Positions 31,969 through 42,282 are shown, counted from the first letter of the stretch. The stretch: 64,000 nt of DNA from Thermoplasmata archaeon (GCA_022750115.1 JAKIWI010000005.1:62001-126000); one strand, 5' to 3'. Notes: generated by a model from the letters alone, not told the origin. Made by a program: numbers and translations.

Positions 31969-32682
31969 TTAGAGCCGAATGCGCCGGACCGCTTCCTTCC
32001 GGCTCAGCGGGCTCAGTCGCGGGGCGTTCCGGGAGACGTAGTCCGCCACGATCGATGGCTCGACACGCGCATACTGACGGAGCGCCCAACCTATCGCCTT
32101 GCGGAGAAAGAACTCCCGACGCTCGAGCGAGGGCTCCAGGCAATCGAACAGGAGATGCCGGTCGGTCGCGGTTCCCGACCCCACCTGGCAGATGATGCTG
32201 GTCCGTCGTTTCCAGAGATCATCGCCGACGGCCCACGCGCGCATCTCGGCCGCCATCGGACTGGGGAAGCGGCGCAGGATCGGACCCACGAGATGGATCG
32301 CGACCTGGTCCACGTAATCCCACCACGCTCCGGTTCGGATCATCTCTTCGTAGACCGGCAGCGAAGCGGGTACCTGGAACTCTCGTGCGGCCCGGGAGGC
32401 GGCGAGGGCGATGGCCGCATAGCGCTCCTCGCGGAACTCGGCGTTTCGCCAGAGGAACTGAGTCGACGTCGCCCAGTCGCTTGCGGACCGGAACGAGATC
32501 CCCTCGAACCGGCGGCGACAGACCTCGGCCAGCTTCGGCGCCGGGACCCCATAGTACGGCATCGAGGACCGCATGTACCGCTGCATGGCGGGCGCCCGGT
32601 CGGGGTCCCCCGCTTTCCGGAGATCGGCGCGCAACGCGGGGAGGAGCCCGCGCGGACTCGGTGACCGGGAGAGCGGGGTCAT
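31969..32682 (-). CDS. AlkD-like DNA alkylation repair protein
   Basis: This 237-residue protein consists of ALK/HEAT-like helical repeats. It contains the AlkD family stretches SMPYYGVPAPKLAEVCRR, EFREERYAAIALAA, TGAWWDYVDQVA, and SLERREFFLRKAIGWALRQYA. AlkD removes 3-methyladenine and 7-methylguanine by holding the lesion against aromatic residues and an Asp; the WWDYVD motif carries those residues. The ATG at 32682 is chosen because a 16-residue upstream extension is unstructured. The gene is alone on this strand between a DUF457 protein and an alpha-toroid protein. Confidence 0.85.
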   Translation of the reverse strand: MTPLSRSPSPRGLLPALRADLRKAGDPDRAPAMQRYMRSSMPYYGVPAPKLAEVCRRRFEGISFRSASDWATSTQFLWRNAEFREERYAAIALAASRAAREFQVPASLPVYEEMIRTGAWWDYVDQVAIHLVGPILRRFPSPMAAEMRAWAVGDDLWKRRTSIICQVGSGTATDRHLLFDCLEPSLERREFFLRKAIGWALRQYARVEPSIVADYVSRNAPRLSPLSRKEAVRRIRL

Positions 32683-32770
32683 CCTCGTACTCGGGAGTCG
32701 GCTCGACGGGGGCGCTCGATTTCGGCCCATGCGAGTCGTGGGCTCCCGATCGGCGGGTCGCGACGAAGTC

Positions 32771-33844
32771 CTAGACGGTGAGGGACGGGCGCGCCGTGGC
32801 GACGAGACGTCGGGCGCGAAGGGCGGTCAGCGTCAGCCAGCGACTCGGTTGACCGGCCGGTTCCACGATCATGGGCGTGGGTTTCTTCCGGAGGGAATAG
32901 CCGGCCCCCGTCCCGATATCGGGGTGAGGCCGGTCGATCGCCCAGGTACCGTCGCTCCTCCGCTGGGATTCGAGCATCGACAGGGCGGGGTCCAAGCGAG
33001 GGTCACCGCCCTTCCCTAGGCTGGTCAGCAGGTCGAGGCCGACGAGATAGTCGTAGTAGTAGTGGTTCGGGAAGTGCAGTCGCCGCCAGGGAGCGTACGG
33101 CGGGCGTCCCTGTTCCAGGAGCCGACGGCGAAGATAGAACTCGGCGCCCCCCTCGATGGCCCGACGCACGGCCGGGGAACGGCGGGCGGGGAGAAGGGCG
33201 GCGAGGGCGCTCAACCCTTCCCACCCGTCGAGCGTGCCACGGCCAAACGCGATCCGCGGCCAGCAGTGCCAGCCCCCGTCGGACAGCTGAGCCCGGACAA
33301 TCCAATCGACCGCGGCCCGGACCCGGTCGTCGTCGCCGTACCCTGCGAGGAGCAACGTGCGGGTCAAGTTCCCCGTGACGCAGAGCTCGCTCGGTTCGTG
33401 GGGATCCGGGGCGTTGTCGAACCCTCCGTCGAGGCGCGCAAACTGATCGAGGAACAGCTCGCACGCGGCGGCCATCCGCGGGTCGTCCCGCGTGACGCCG
33501 AAGAGGGCGAGAACCTGGACGTTCCAGATCGTCGACCGGTACTTCGGGGTGTAGAGCTGGTCCGCCGATTCCCAGTGGCCGCCCGCCTTTTGCTTCGCGA
33601 ACAGCAGACGTGCCCACCCCGTCGTCGGGATCTTCTGTTTGGTCGCTCGGACCTCGCGGTCGGTCTCGGGTCGGTCCAGCAGATCGACGAGCGCCCGATA
33701 GCGGACGGACGGCTCGGTCGGCCCGAGGAGCCACTGCAACGCCGCCTCGTCGCGACCGGAGTTTGCGCGGCGCCGACCGACGGCCGGGGAGGGGTTTCGC
33801 GGCGGAGGGCGGCTCGTCACGCTGACGGATTCGTCAACGCTCAT
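32771..33844 (-). CDS. Alpha/alpha-toroid (prenyltransferase/squalene-oxidase repeat) protein
   Basis: This 357-residue protein shows the repeats of the terpenoid-cyclase/prenyltransferase toroid: GGHWESADQLYTPKY, LDGGFDNAPDPH, LSDGGWHCWPRIAFGRG, and RSDGTWAIDRPHPDIG. Each ends a helix pair with a Gly-Trp or Gly-Phe turn. PYAPWRRLHFPNHYYYDYLVG is an aromatic loop common in this uncharacterised subgroup. It lacks the DXDD or DCTAE acid motifs of true cyclases, so it is unlikely to cyclise squalene. The first 30 residues are unstructured. A TATATG box overlaps the ATG, so the real start may be slightly downstream. The function is unknown. Confidence 0.7.
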   Translation of the reverse strand: MSVDESVSVTSRPPPRNPSPAVGRRRANSGRDEAALQWLLGPTEPSVRYRALVDLLDRPETDREVRATKQKIPTTGWARLLFAKQKAGGHWESADQLYTPKYRSTIWNVQVLALFGVTRDDPRMAAACELFLDQFARLDGGFDNAPDPHEPSELCVTGNLTRTLLLAGYGDDDRVRAAVDWIVRAQLSDGGWHCWPRIAFGRGTLDGWEGLSALAALLPARRSPAVRRAIEGGAEFYLRRRLLEQGRPPYAPWRRLHFPNHYYYDYLVGLDLLTSLGKGGDPRLDPALSMLESQRRSDGTWAIDRPHPDIGTGAGYSLRKKPTPMIVEPAGQPSRWLTLTALRARRLVATARPSLTV

Positions 33845-33871
33845 ATACCGTGCGCGAGTCCCCCGCCGCGT

Positions 33872-33978
33872 AGCGGGGTGGGGTAGTCAGGAAAGTCGAC
33901 GGGGCGCTCCCCCGTCGGTACTGAAATCCCGGCGGGCTCATAACCCGTAGATCCATGGTTCAAATCCATGCCCCGCTA
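33872..33978 (+). tRNA. Initiator tRNA-Met (CAT) with a 32-nt intron in the D arm
   Basis: AGCGGGG at 33872 pairs with CCCCGCT at 33971-33977, giving the A1:U72 pair typical of archaeal initiators. The anticodon arm is GGG-CTCATAA-CCC with three G:C pairs, another initiator hallmark. The T arm is CATGG-TTCAAAT-CCATG. The unspliced D arm does not fold, but removal of 33895-33926 joins AGTCAGGAAA to TCCC and restores it, giving a 75-base tRNA without CCA. GAAA flanks the intron on both sides, so the exact junction is uncertain by four bases. The intron folds as CGACGGGG/CCCCGTCG with a five-base loop. Confidence 0.88.
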
Positions 33979-34265
33979 CTTCTCCTGATTCGAGCCAGTT
34001 CCTCCGGGCGCACCGAGCCCGGTCGTCGGACCGGATGACGCTCGGCCACCGGCTGCTCGCACCCCACCGCGGGGTCCGATTGTCGCGCGATGCCGAAGTC
34101 TGGCCTCACCGAGTCCGAGTCCCGGCGGCGGCGAAGCCTGAGCGGGCCGCCAGCACGGCGAGAGAGCGTCGCCGAGCTCCCCCGTCGGCTCGAGCCCCGG
34201 GCAGATCCGCGACGGTTCGGTCGTTGTTGAAACCCCCTTTTATCCCCGCTTCCGTCCCCGGATGG

Positions 34266-34667
34266 ATGCCCCGCCGGCCCGTCCGACCTCCCGTGGACCG
34301 ATCCCTCTCGTGTATGATCCGCCTCGACGGTCGGGAGTACTGCCTCGACCCCGTCGGGGGCGTGACGGACACGCTCGGAAAGAAGTGGACCCTCCCGCTG
34401 ATGGGCGTGCTCGGCAACCGACCGGGCAACCGGTTCAACGAACTCGTCGAAGCGCTCGACGGGGTCGGAGGAAAAGCGCTCTCGGGGCGCCTCCACGACC
34501 TGGAACGTCTCGGGCTCGTACGTCGCGAACTGGTCCCCGGTTCGCCCGGACGGGCCCTCTATCGCTTGACCGACCGCGGAGTCGAGCTTCGGCGCGCGCT
34601 CGTTCCGCTCTTGCAGTGGGCGGCGGCCGACTCAGCGGCCGATCGGAAAGCTACGGCGCATCCGTAG
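34266..34667 (+). CDS. HxlR-family winged-helix regulator
   Basis: This 133-residue regulator has the HxlR fold: YCLDPVGGVTDTLGKKWTLP, NRFNELVEALDGVGGKALSG (recognition region), LHDLERLGLVRREL and a wing RALYRLTDRGVELRRALVPL. Two cysteines (residues 16 and 25 of this reading) precede the first helix, where a CX-type pair is common in redox-sensing HxlR proteins. The ATG at 34266 lies 25-30 bp behind a TTTTAT box at 34236-34241, fitting a leaderless transcript; an ATG at 34314 would give a 117-residue form. It resembles the regulator at 10888 but lacks its cysteine-rich leader. The target is unknown, and no divergent operon adjoins it. Confidence 0.82.
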   Translation: MPRRPVRPPVDRSLSCMIRLDGREYCLDPVGGVTDTLGKKWTLPLMGVLGNRPGNRFNELVEALDGVGGKALSGRLHDLERLGLVRRELVPGSPGRALYRLTDRGVELRRALVPLLQWAAADSAADRKATAHP

Positions 34668-35259
34668 CTTTCGACTTGGTGCTGCGCTTCTTGGTCGATC
34701 GGGGCTTGGTCGGGGACGCCCGGGGCTCCGGATCGGGTTCCGGGTCGGGGGGTGGGACCCGATCGGAGGTCGGTTCCGGTGGGGAGTACATCGACGGGAG
34801 CTGGTCCGGCCTCGCTGGGGCCAGCGGAGGAGCGGGATCCGGTTCTTGGCTCGATTCCGCCGAGGCGGTCGTCGATCCGGAGACCGCGGGCGCCGCCGCG
34901 AGGGGAGCCGAGGGAGGCGCCGCGAGCGGGTTGACCGGAGGGGGATCGGGAGCCGGAGGCGGCGGAGGTGGCGGCACGGCGGCGTGGGCGTGCGGGTGGG
35001 ATGGCGGAGTCGGTTTCGGCGCGGCGGGTTTCGGAGTGATCGGGACGAATTCGCCGGGTCGCCACGTGTGCGGTTGATGGAGGATCGCGAGGTCGCGGAG
35101 GAAGAGGTCCGCGTGGCCGCAGATCCGGCAGATCCGCGTCCCGAGCGGGATCTCGCCGCGCGAACGCAGGGACAGCGTTCCGCCGCCGACTGAGCCGGTC
35201 TTGAGCTCGTTCGCCCAAACAAAGTCGCTCGCGCCGCAGTTGCTGCACGTCGGGGCCAC
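34651..35259 (-). CDS. Zinc-ribbon protein with long proline-rich tail
   Basis: This protein of about 202 residues starts APTCSNCGASDFVWANELK and continues to GTRICRICGHADLFLRDL, giving two CXXC pairs about 35 residues apart, a zinc ribbon. Residues beyond 75 are low complexity: a His/Pro stretch, a run of seven prolines, Ala/Pro repeats, acidic PEPDPEP elements and a Lys-rich end (KPRSTKKRSTKSK). The tail is likely disordered and nucleic-acid or protein binding. The GTG at 35259 is preferred since a longer frame to 35400 overlaps the divergent uspA start. A TTAAG box sits upstream. Its 3' end overlaps the convergent HxlR gene by 17 bp. I do not recognise the family. Confidence 0.62.
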   Translation of the reverse strand: MAPTCSNCGASDFVWANELKTGSVGGGTLSLRSRGEIPLGTRICRICGHADLFLRDLAILHQPHTWRPGEFVPITPKPAAPKPTPPSHPHAHAAVPPPPPPPAPDPPPVNPLAAPPSAPLAAAPAVSGSTTASAESSQEPDPAPPLAPARPDQLPSMYSPPEPTSDRVPPPDPEPDPEPRASPTKPRSTKKRSTKSKATDAP

Positions 35260-35371
35260 GATGGCGCCTCGGGCTGACGATGGGTTGGCCCCGGGCTTAA
35301 GGGTTCCGACGTCGACGACGACACCTCGACCCGACACAACTCCCATGTAGCGGGGGCCGCTCGGCCCGCCG

Positions 35372-35836
35372 ATGGGTCTGCCGCCGTTCGCTCGCATCAC
35401 CGTCGCGATCGACGGGTCCCGGATGGGCCAGCTCGCCCTCGATCTCGCGACCGACCTCGCGCGCCGCTACCAGAGCGACCTCGCGATCATCGCCGTCGCG
35501 CCGCTCCAGCCGGTCTACGTCTCCTCGGCCGAGCCGTGGGTCCCGACCGAAGCGCCGGAGGCGGAGACGAACTTCTACCGGGGCATTGTCGACAAGGCGG
35601 TGCGGGACGCGGTCGCGGGGGGAGTCACCAGCGCGACGGGGACCTGCCTCGAGGGTGTCGTGGTCGACGAGATCATCGCACACGTCGAGAAGCACCCGAC
35701 CGACCTGCTCGTGCTCGGCTCGCGTGGCCTTTCGACCGCGAAGCGTCTGTTGCTCGGCAGCGTCTCGGACGCGGTGAGCCACCACGTGACGTGCCCGGTG
35801 CTAATCGCAAGGGCCCCTCGAACCTCGACCGACTGA
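35372..35836 (+). CDS. Universal stress protein (UspA family)
   Basis: This 154-residue protein has the UspA fold. It begins ARITVAIDGSRMGQLALDLA, and the ATP-binding signature G-2X-G-9X-G(S/T) is visible in LGSRGLSTAKRLLLGSVSDA. SHHVTCPVLIAR is the typical terminal strand. Such proteins bind ATP and are made under stress or starvation, but the exact role is unknown. The ATG at 35372 is divergent from the zinc-ribbon gene. It is convergent with rpl10e. Confidence 0.87.
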   Translation: MGLPPFARITVAIDGSRMGQLALDLATDLARRYQSDLAIIAVAPLQPVYVSSAEPWVPTEAPEAETNFYRGIVDKAVRDAVAGGVTSATGTCLEGVVVDEIIAHVEKHPTDLLVLGSRGLSTAKRLLLGSVSDAVSHHVTCPVLIARAPRTSTD

Positions 35837-35873
35837 GCCCACCCCCAACGGGCGGGTGGCGAGCGCGGCGGAC

Positions 35874-36389
35874 CTACGCTGGCGGGAGCGGAACGTGGCG
35901 GACGATGACGCGCGTGGGGACCCCGATCTTATGGGAGGCCTTTCGGAGTGCTTCCTTGGCGGCTTCGAGGTGTTCCTCGGTCGTGGAGACGGTGATGAGC
36001 TCGGCCCCGATCTGAGCTCGGACGGCGTGCCACACCGGCTTTCCGAACGCACCCCGCATCCCCGAGGAGATACGGTCGGCCCCAGCGCCCATCGCCATCT
36101 TGTGTTCGCGCAGGATCTGATGCGGGTACTTGCGAACCTTGAGGTGGTACTGGTTGGGGGCGGCCTTTTCGAGAACCCGAACGGCGCTGACGCGCGCCGC
36201 CTCGAGGGACGTGTCCCGGACCTGGGCGGCCTCCTCGCCGGCGAGGCTCAGGCGGAGCGGAAAATGCTCGCGCAAGTTCCCGGTGTCGAACTGGGTGACG
36301 CGGCAGACCGGAATGCCGCCCATGTACTCGGTGCGGGTGTACACCTGCCCCTCGATCTCCCGCCACATCCGGGCCGGCTTGCGAGTCAT
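35874..36389 (-). CDS. rpl10e: Ribosomal protein L10e (uL16)
   Basis: L10e is the archaeal/eukaryotic uL16 protein that sits near the peptidyl-transferase centre and the 5S rRNA. The 171-residue protein has EYMGGIPVCRVTQFDTGNLR, VLEKAAPNQYHLKVRKYPHQ, REHKMAMGAGADRISSGMRG (the P-site loop), and FGKPVWHAVRAQIGAELITV. The length is normal. A TTATAA box at 36415-36420 lies 26-31 bp upstream of the ATG, just behind the pantoate kinase stop, so it has its own leaderless promoter. Confidence 0.95.
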   Translation of the reverse strand: MTRKPARMWREIEGQVYTRTEYMGGIPVCRVTQFDTGNLREHFPLRLSLAGEEAAQVRDTSLEAARVSAVRVLEKAAPNQYHLKVRKYPHQILREHKMAMGAGADRISSGMRGAFGKPVWHAVRAQIGAELITVSTTEEHLEAAKEALRKASHKIGVPTRVIVRHVPLPPA

Positions 36390-36414
36390 GGGGTCGCGCC
36401 GAGCTGGGCCCGGG

Positions 36415-36420
36415 TTATAA
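36415..36420 (-). promoter_or_regulatory. TATA box of rpl10e
   Basis: TTATAA is 26-31 bp from the L10e ATG and three bases from the pantoate kinase stop codon, so the ribosomal gene can be transcribed independently of the gene upstream. Confidence 0.7.
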
Positions 36421-36422
36421 GA

Positions 36423-37319
36423 TTAGGCGGTCGGCGGACGCACTCCGACCTCGACGGCGGCGGCCCCCGCGCGTTGGAGCGCAAGGATCAGCCGGCGGCG
36501 TGACGCCGGGTCGGTCGCGACCGCGAACCACGAACGGCCGAGCATCGCCTGCGAGACGGAGGCCCCCGTTCGACGCAGCGCGACGATGGTCCGCCGCAGG
36601 GTCGGCGAAGCCAGTCGCAGGTTGTGAGTGAACTCCTCCGACGTAGCGAGGAACTCCAGCGCGGTCGGGTGCGAGCCCAAACGCGCCAATCCGTCGTTCG
36701 CGGCGGCCTCGACGCGGGCCAGGAAGTCCGGGTCCCGCAGCAGCGCCGGCGACGCCAACGGCCTCCCGGCCGCGGAGACGAACACACGATACGGGAACCT
36801 CCGGCGGCGGATCTCGCCCCACGGTGGGATCCCGGGCGACCGGCGAAGCTCGAGGCCACCTCCCAAGATCGCCGCGACGCCGCCCAATCCGCCGCCGCCA
36901 AACAGGTCCGCGAGGTGGGCCGTCGCGACCGCCCGGGACTTCGGTTCTCCGAGGGTTCTCGCGACGGCGAGACCGGTCGCGAGCGCGCCGGCGGCGCTCA
37001 TCCCGAACCCCTGCCCGACGGGAAGCTCATGGCGCAACTCGACGCGAAGCGTTCCCTTCCGGTCCCCCTTGAGTCGGCGCGCGACTTCGGTGGAGATTGG
37101 CGCTCGAAAGGAAGGCTCGGTCCGAACGCGAACCTGGTCCCGCGCGCCGGCGCGCCACGAGGCGGTCGCGTGCACTCCAAGGTCGAGCACGAGTCCCGCG
37201 CCGACGGAGCCGCGCGCCCGCGGGTCGCGGGCGCCGAGCCGGGGAGCGAAGATGCCGGTCAGGTGCCCGGGAGCGAACGAGGTCGCCGTAACCTCGGTCG
37301 CGTCTCGTGTCGACGGCAT
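36423..37319 (-). CDS. pok: Pantoate kinase (archaeal CoA pathway)
   Basis: This 298-residue GHMP kinase phosphorylates pantoate, the archaeal route to 4'-phosphopantothenate and CoA. The N-terminal PGHLTGIFAPRLG and RGSVGAGLVLDLGVHA match pantoate kinases. The ATP loop is LPVGQGFGMSAAGALATGLA, and ADLFGGGGLGGVAAILGGGL takes the place of the second conserved block. The start at 37319 is 24-31 bp from the CTTATAAG palindrome. The partner phosphopantothenate synthetase is not in the window. rpl10e follows at 34 bp. Confidence 0.85.
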   Translation of the reverse strand: MPSTRDATEVTATSFAPGHLTGIFAPRLGARDPRARGSVGAGLVLDLGVHATASWRAGARDQVRVRTEPSFRAPISTEVARRLKGDRKGTLRVELRHELPVGQGFGMSAAGALATGLAVARTLGEPKSRAVATAHLADLFGGGGLGGVAAILGGGLELRRSPGIPPWGEIRRRRFPYRVFVSAAGRPLASPALLRDPDFLARVEAAANDGLARLGSHPTALEFLATSEEFTHNLRLASPTLRRTIVALRRTGASVSQAMLGRSWFAVATDPASRRRLILALQRAGAAAVEVGVRPPTA

Positions 37320-37342
37320 CCCCGCGAGTCGAACTGTGACCT

Positions 37343-37350
37343 CTTATAAG
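37343..37350. promoter_or_regulatory. Palindromic TATA box between pantoate kinase and PAN
   Basis: CTTATAAG reads the same on both strands. It is at leaderless spacing from the pantoate kinase ATG (37319). On the plus strand it would start transcription about 25 bp downstream, near 37372, before the PAN ATG at 37419. One box may serve both genes. Confidence 0.6.
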
Positions 37351-37418
37351 CGGCGGCGGTCATGGGATTTCGTGCAATCGCCACCGGGATTCCGGGGACG
37401 AGGAACGGTCCGATACTG

Positions 37419-38624
37419 ATGGCGGATTCCGAGACGGCGCCCTCGACCGGGGAAGGCTTCGACCGCGTCAGCTTCCTCGAACTTCGGAACAGTCAGCTGG
37501 CCGAGGCGATCAAGCGCGTCGAGAGCGAACGCCACTACATGGAGGCCGAGATCCTCCGCCTCCAGCGCGAGGTCAAGCGCCTCAAGACGGAGCTCGACCG
37601 CCTTCGCTACCCGCCGCTGATCGTCGGCAGCGTCCGCGACGTCCTCACCGACGGGCGTGTCGTGGTGAAGTCGTCGACAGGCCCCGACTTCGTCGTCAAC
37701 TCCGCCGAGACCGTCGAGCACGAGAAGATCACCGTGGGTTCGCGCGTCGCGCTCAACAAGCAGACGCTCGCCGTCATGGGCGTCCTGCCCGCCTCGCTCG
37801 ACCCGCTCGTCGCGGCGAGCGAGATCGTCGACAAGCCTTCGGTCACCTACACGGAGATCGGCGGGCTGTCCGACCAGATCCGCGAGATCCGCGAGGCCGT
37901 CGAATACCCGCTCCTGCGCTCCGAGCTCTACCGGAAGATCGGCGTCGACCCGCCGAAGGGCGTCCTGTTGATCGGATCGCCCGGCACCGGCAAGACGATG
38001 ATCGCGAAGGCGGTCGCGCACCACACGCACGCCACGTTCGTGCGTCTCGTCGGGAGCGAGCTGGTCCAGAAGTACATCGGGGAGGGCGCGCGGTTGGTCC
38101 GGGAACTGTTCCAGCTGGCCCGGGAGAAGGCCCCGACGATCATCTTCATCGACGAGGTCGACTCCATCGGCGCGAAGCGGCTCGAGGTCGCGACGAGCGG
38201 CGACCGCGAGGTCCAGCGCACCCTGATGCAACTGCTCGCCGAGATGGACGGCTTCGAGCCGCTCTCCAACGTCAAGATTATCGCGGCGACCAATCGCCCC
38301 GACATCCTCGACGAGGCGCTGCTGCGTCCCGGCCGCTTCGACCGGATCATCGAGGTGCCGGTCCCGAGCTACCAGGGTCGGGTCGAGATCTTCAAGATCC
38401 ACTCCCACGGCATGGCCCTCAAGGAGACGATCGACTTCGAGTCGCTCGCCTCGCGCTGCGAGGGCGCGACCGGCGCCGACATCCGCGCGATCTGCACGGA
38501 GGCCGGCATGTGGGCGATCCGCGAGGAGCGGGAATCGGTCAGCGCGGTCGACTTCGACCGGGCGATCGAGAAGGTCGTCGGTGAGGAAGACTCCGGAAAG
38601 GAGTCGGTCACCATGTTCGCCTGA
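37419..38624 (+). CDS. pan: Proteasome-activating nucleotidase (PAN)
   Basis: PAN is the hexameric AAA ATPase that unfolds substrates for the archaeal 20S proteasome. The 401-residue protein has an N-terminal coiled coil (residues 20-62), an OB domain (64-120) and the AAA core. Walker A is GSPGTGKT at 186-193, Walker B is IIFIDEVDSIGAKR, sensor 1 lies in ATNRPDILDEALLRPGRFDR, and the SRH arginines are present. The extreme C-terminus ends TMFA, so the HbYX gate-opening motif is present with Phe in place of Tyr. The ATG at 37419 fits family length; an ATG at 37362 lies only 12 bp from the TATA box and is less likely. Confidence 0.93.
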   Translation: MADSETAPSTGEGFDRVSFLELRNSQLAEAIKRVESERHYMEAEILRLQREVKRLKTELDRLRYPPLIVGSVRDVLTDGRVVVKSSTGPDFVVNSAETVEHEKITVGSRVALNKQTLAVMGVLPASLDPLVAASEIVDKPSVTYTEIGGLSDQIREIREAVEYPLLRSELYRKIGVDPPKGVLLIGSPGTGKTMIAKAVAHHTHATFVRLVGSELVQKYIGEGARLVRELFQLAREKAPTIIFIDEVDSIGAKRLEVATSGDREVQRTLMQLLAEMDGFEPLSNVKIIAATNRPDILDEALLRPGRFDRIIEVPVPSYQGRVEIFKIHSHGMALKETIDFESLASRCEGATGADIRAICTEAGMWAIREERESVSAVDFDRAIEKVVGEEDSGKESVTMFA

Positions 38625-38660
38625 ACGGCGAACGTTCCCCGACCGAGCCAGCGCGCTTCG

Positions 38661-39605
38661 CTACGGGCCGTCGATCAGCAGTCGCGCAGCGACGCGAGGC
38701 CCGGAAGTGGCCGACAGGTCGGCGAAGATGGCCGGGTCGCCCGGCGAAAACACCACGGGCCGGTCCGTCTCGACCGTGAGCGGACCACCGACGGCGCCTT
38801 GCGTGATCCGGGCCGGCACGAACTGGAGCCCCACCAGCAGGTTCCCGACGAGGCCTTCCGAGACCGAGCCGCGGTAGTAGCGGCACATCCGATCCACGTG
38901 GACGGACAGCTCCGTCGCCGTGTGGAGCGCTCCGTTGGGGGCGAGCACCTCGCCGCGCGACAGCTCGTCGGCCTCCACCCCTTTGAGGGCGACCCCGACC
39001 CGCTCCGCGGTGCCCGCCGTCGGCACGTCGATGTCGTGGACCTGGATGGACCGGACCTCGACGATTGTCTCGCTCGGGTAGAGGCGGAGCTTGTCGTGCG
39101 CCTTCAGGGTCCCGCGTCGCACGACACCGAGGGCCACCGCCCCGACGCCCTTGACGGGGAACGCGTGGTCGAGGCGAACGACGACGTCCCCGCCGGCCGG
39201 CGGCACGGCCCATCCGTCGAGCGTCGCGCGCAGCTTCGGGTAATCGAGAGCGTGGGCGGGTGCGGACTCGAGCCGCATCCCCTTGAAGGCGCGGCGGACC
39301 TCGGCTTCGCCGACCGCCGGGCCGAGCCCGAGGTCGACGGGGCTATCGAACAGGTCGACGGTCGCCGCGGTCTCCGCGACCTCGCGGCTGAGGGCGTCGA
39401 CGACGACCAGCGTCCGGTCGGCCATGCCGAGGGCGATGAGCAGCGGCGCGAACTTCTCCGGGTACTGGTTCGGTTCGATGACGGTCAGCGCGTGGCCATC
39501 CCGGACGGCGTGGTAGAGCGTCACGTCCGAGGCGGTGCCCTTGCTGCCGAACTCCTTCGCCTGGTCGCGGGCGCCGACGATGGCGACGGTGACGGCGGTC
39601 GCCAC
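38661..39605 (-). CDS. Archaeal SelB-like (aSelBL) elongation-factor homologue without GTPase motifs
   Basis: This 314-residue protein has an EF-Tu/SelB-type layout: a Rossmann-like N-terminal third (VTVAIVGARDQAKEF, LVVVDAL) followed by an EF-Tu domain 2 (VRLDHAFPVKGVGAVALGVV, RRGTLKAHDKLRLYPS, EVRSIQVHDIDV) and a domain 3-like end. The P-loop GxxxxGKS/T is replaced by GARDQAKEFGSKGT, NKXD is missing, and no SECIS-binding C-terminal domain is present. This fits the aSelBL family known in archaea, including Thermoplasmatales, whose function is unsettled. GTP hydrolysis looks impossible. It starts two bases behind the clpB stop, so it shares the clpB transcript, and it converges with PAN. Confidence 0.78.
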   Translation of the reverse strand: MATAVTVAIVGARDQAKEFGSKGTASDVTLYHAVRDGHALTVIEPNQYPEKFAPLLIALGMADRTLVVVDALSREVAETAATVDLFDSPVDLGLGPAVGEAEVRRAFKGMRLESAPAHALDYPKLRATLDGWAVPPAGGDVVVRLDHAFPVKGVGAVALGVVRRGTLKAHDKLRLYPSETIVEVRSIQVHDIDVPTAGTAERVGVALKGVEADELSRGEVLAPNGALHTATELSVHVDRMCRYYRGSVSEGLVGNLLVGLQFVPARITQGAVGGPLTVETDRPVVFSPGDPAIFADLSATSGPRVAARLLIDGP

Positions 39606-39607
39606 GG

Positions 39608-42208
<2,601 letters not shown>

Positions 42209-42251
42209 CGGAGACCACCGGGAGGGGGGCGAGCGAGATTACAAGGAGCCG

Positions 42252-42257
42252 CTATAT
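42252..42257 (+). promoter_or_regulatory. TATA box of the pyrD-pyrK operon
   Basis: TATATG is 26-31 bp upstream of the GTG at 42283, supporting a leaderless GTG start for pyrD instead of the ATG at 42256 that overlaps the box itself. Confidence 0.65.
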
Positions 42258-42282
42258 GCGCTCCCCCCGTCGAACGACGACC

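Noticed and set aside
33979-34265. 287-bp spacer between the initiator tRNA and the HxlR gene as a possible ncRNA
   Set aside because: No box C/D, K-turn, SRP or RNase P motif recognised, and no long helix stands out beyond background for GC-rich DNA.
34266-34667. Second HxlR protein as a partner of the arsenic cluster
   Set aside because: It lies 23 kb away, lacks the Cys-rich leader and has no copy of the 10840-10858 repeat nearby.
37362-37419. Upstream ATG start for PAN
   Set aside because: It lies 12 bp from the TATA box, inside the region expected to be untranscribed, and adds non-conserved residues.
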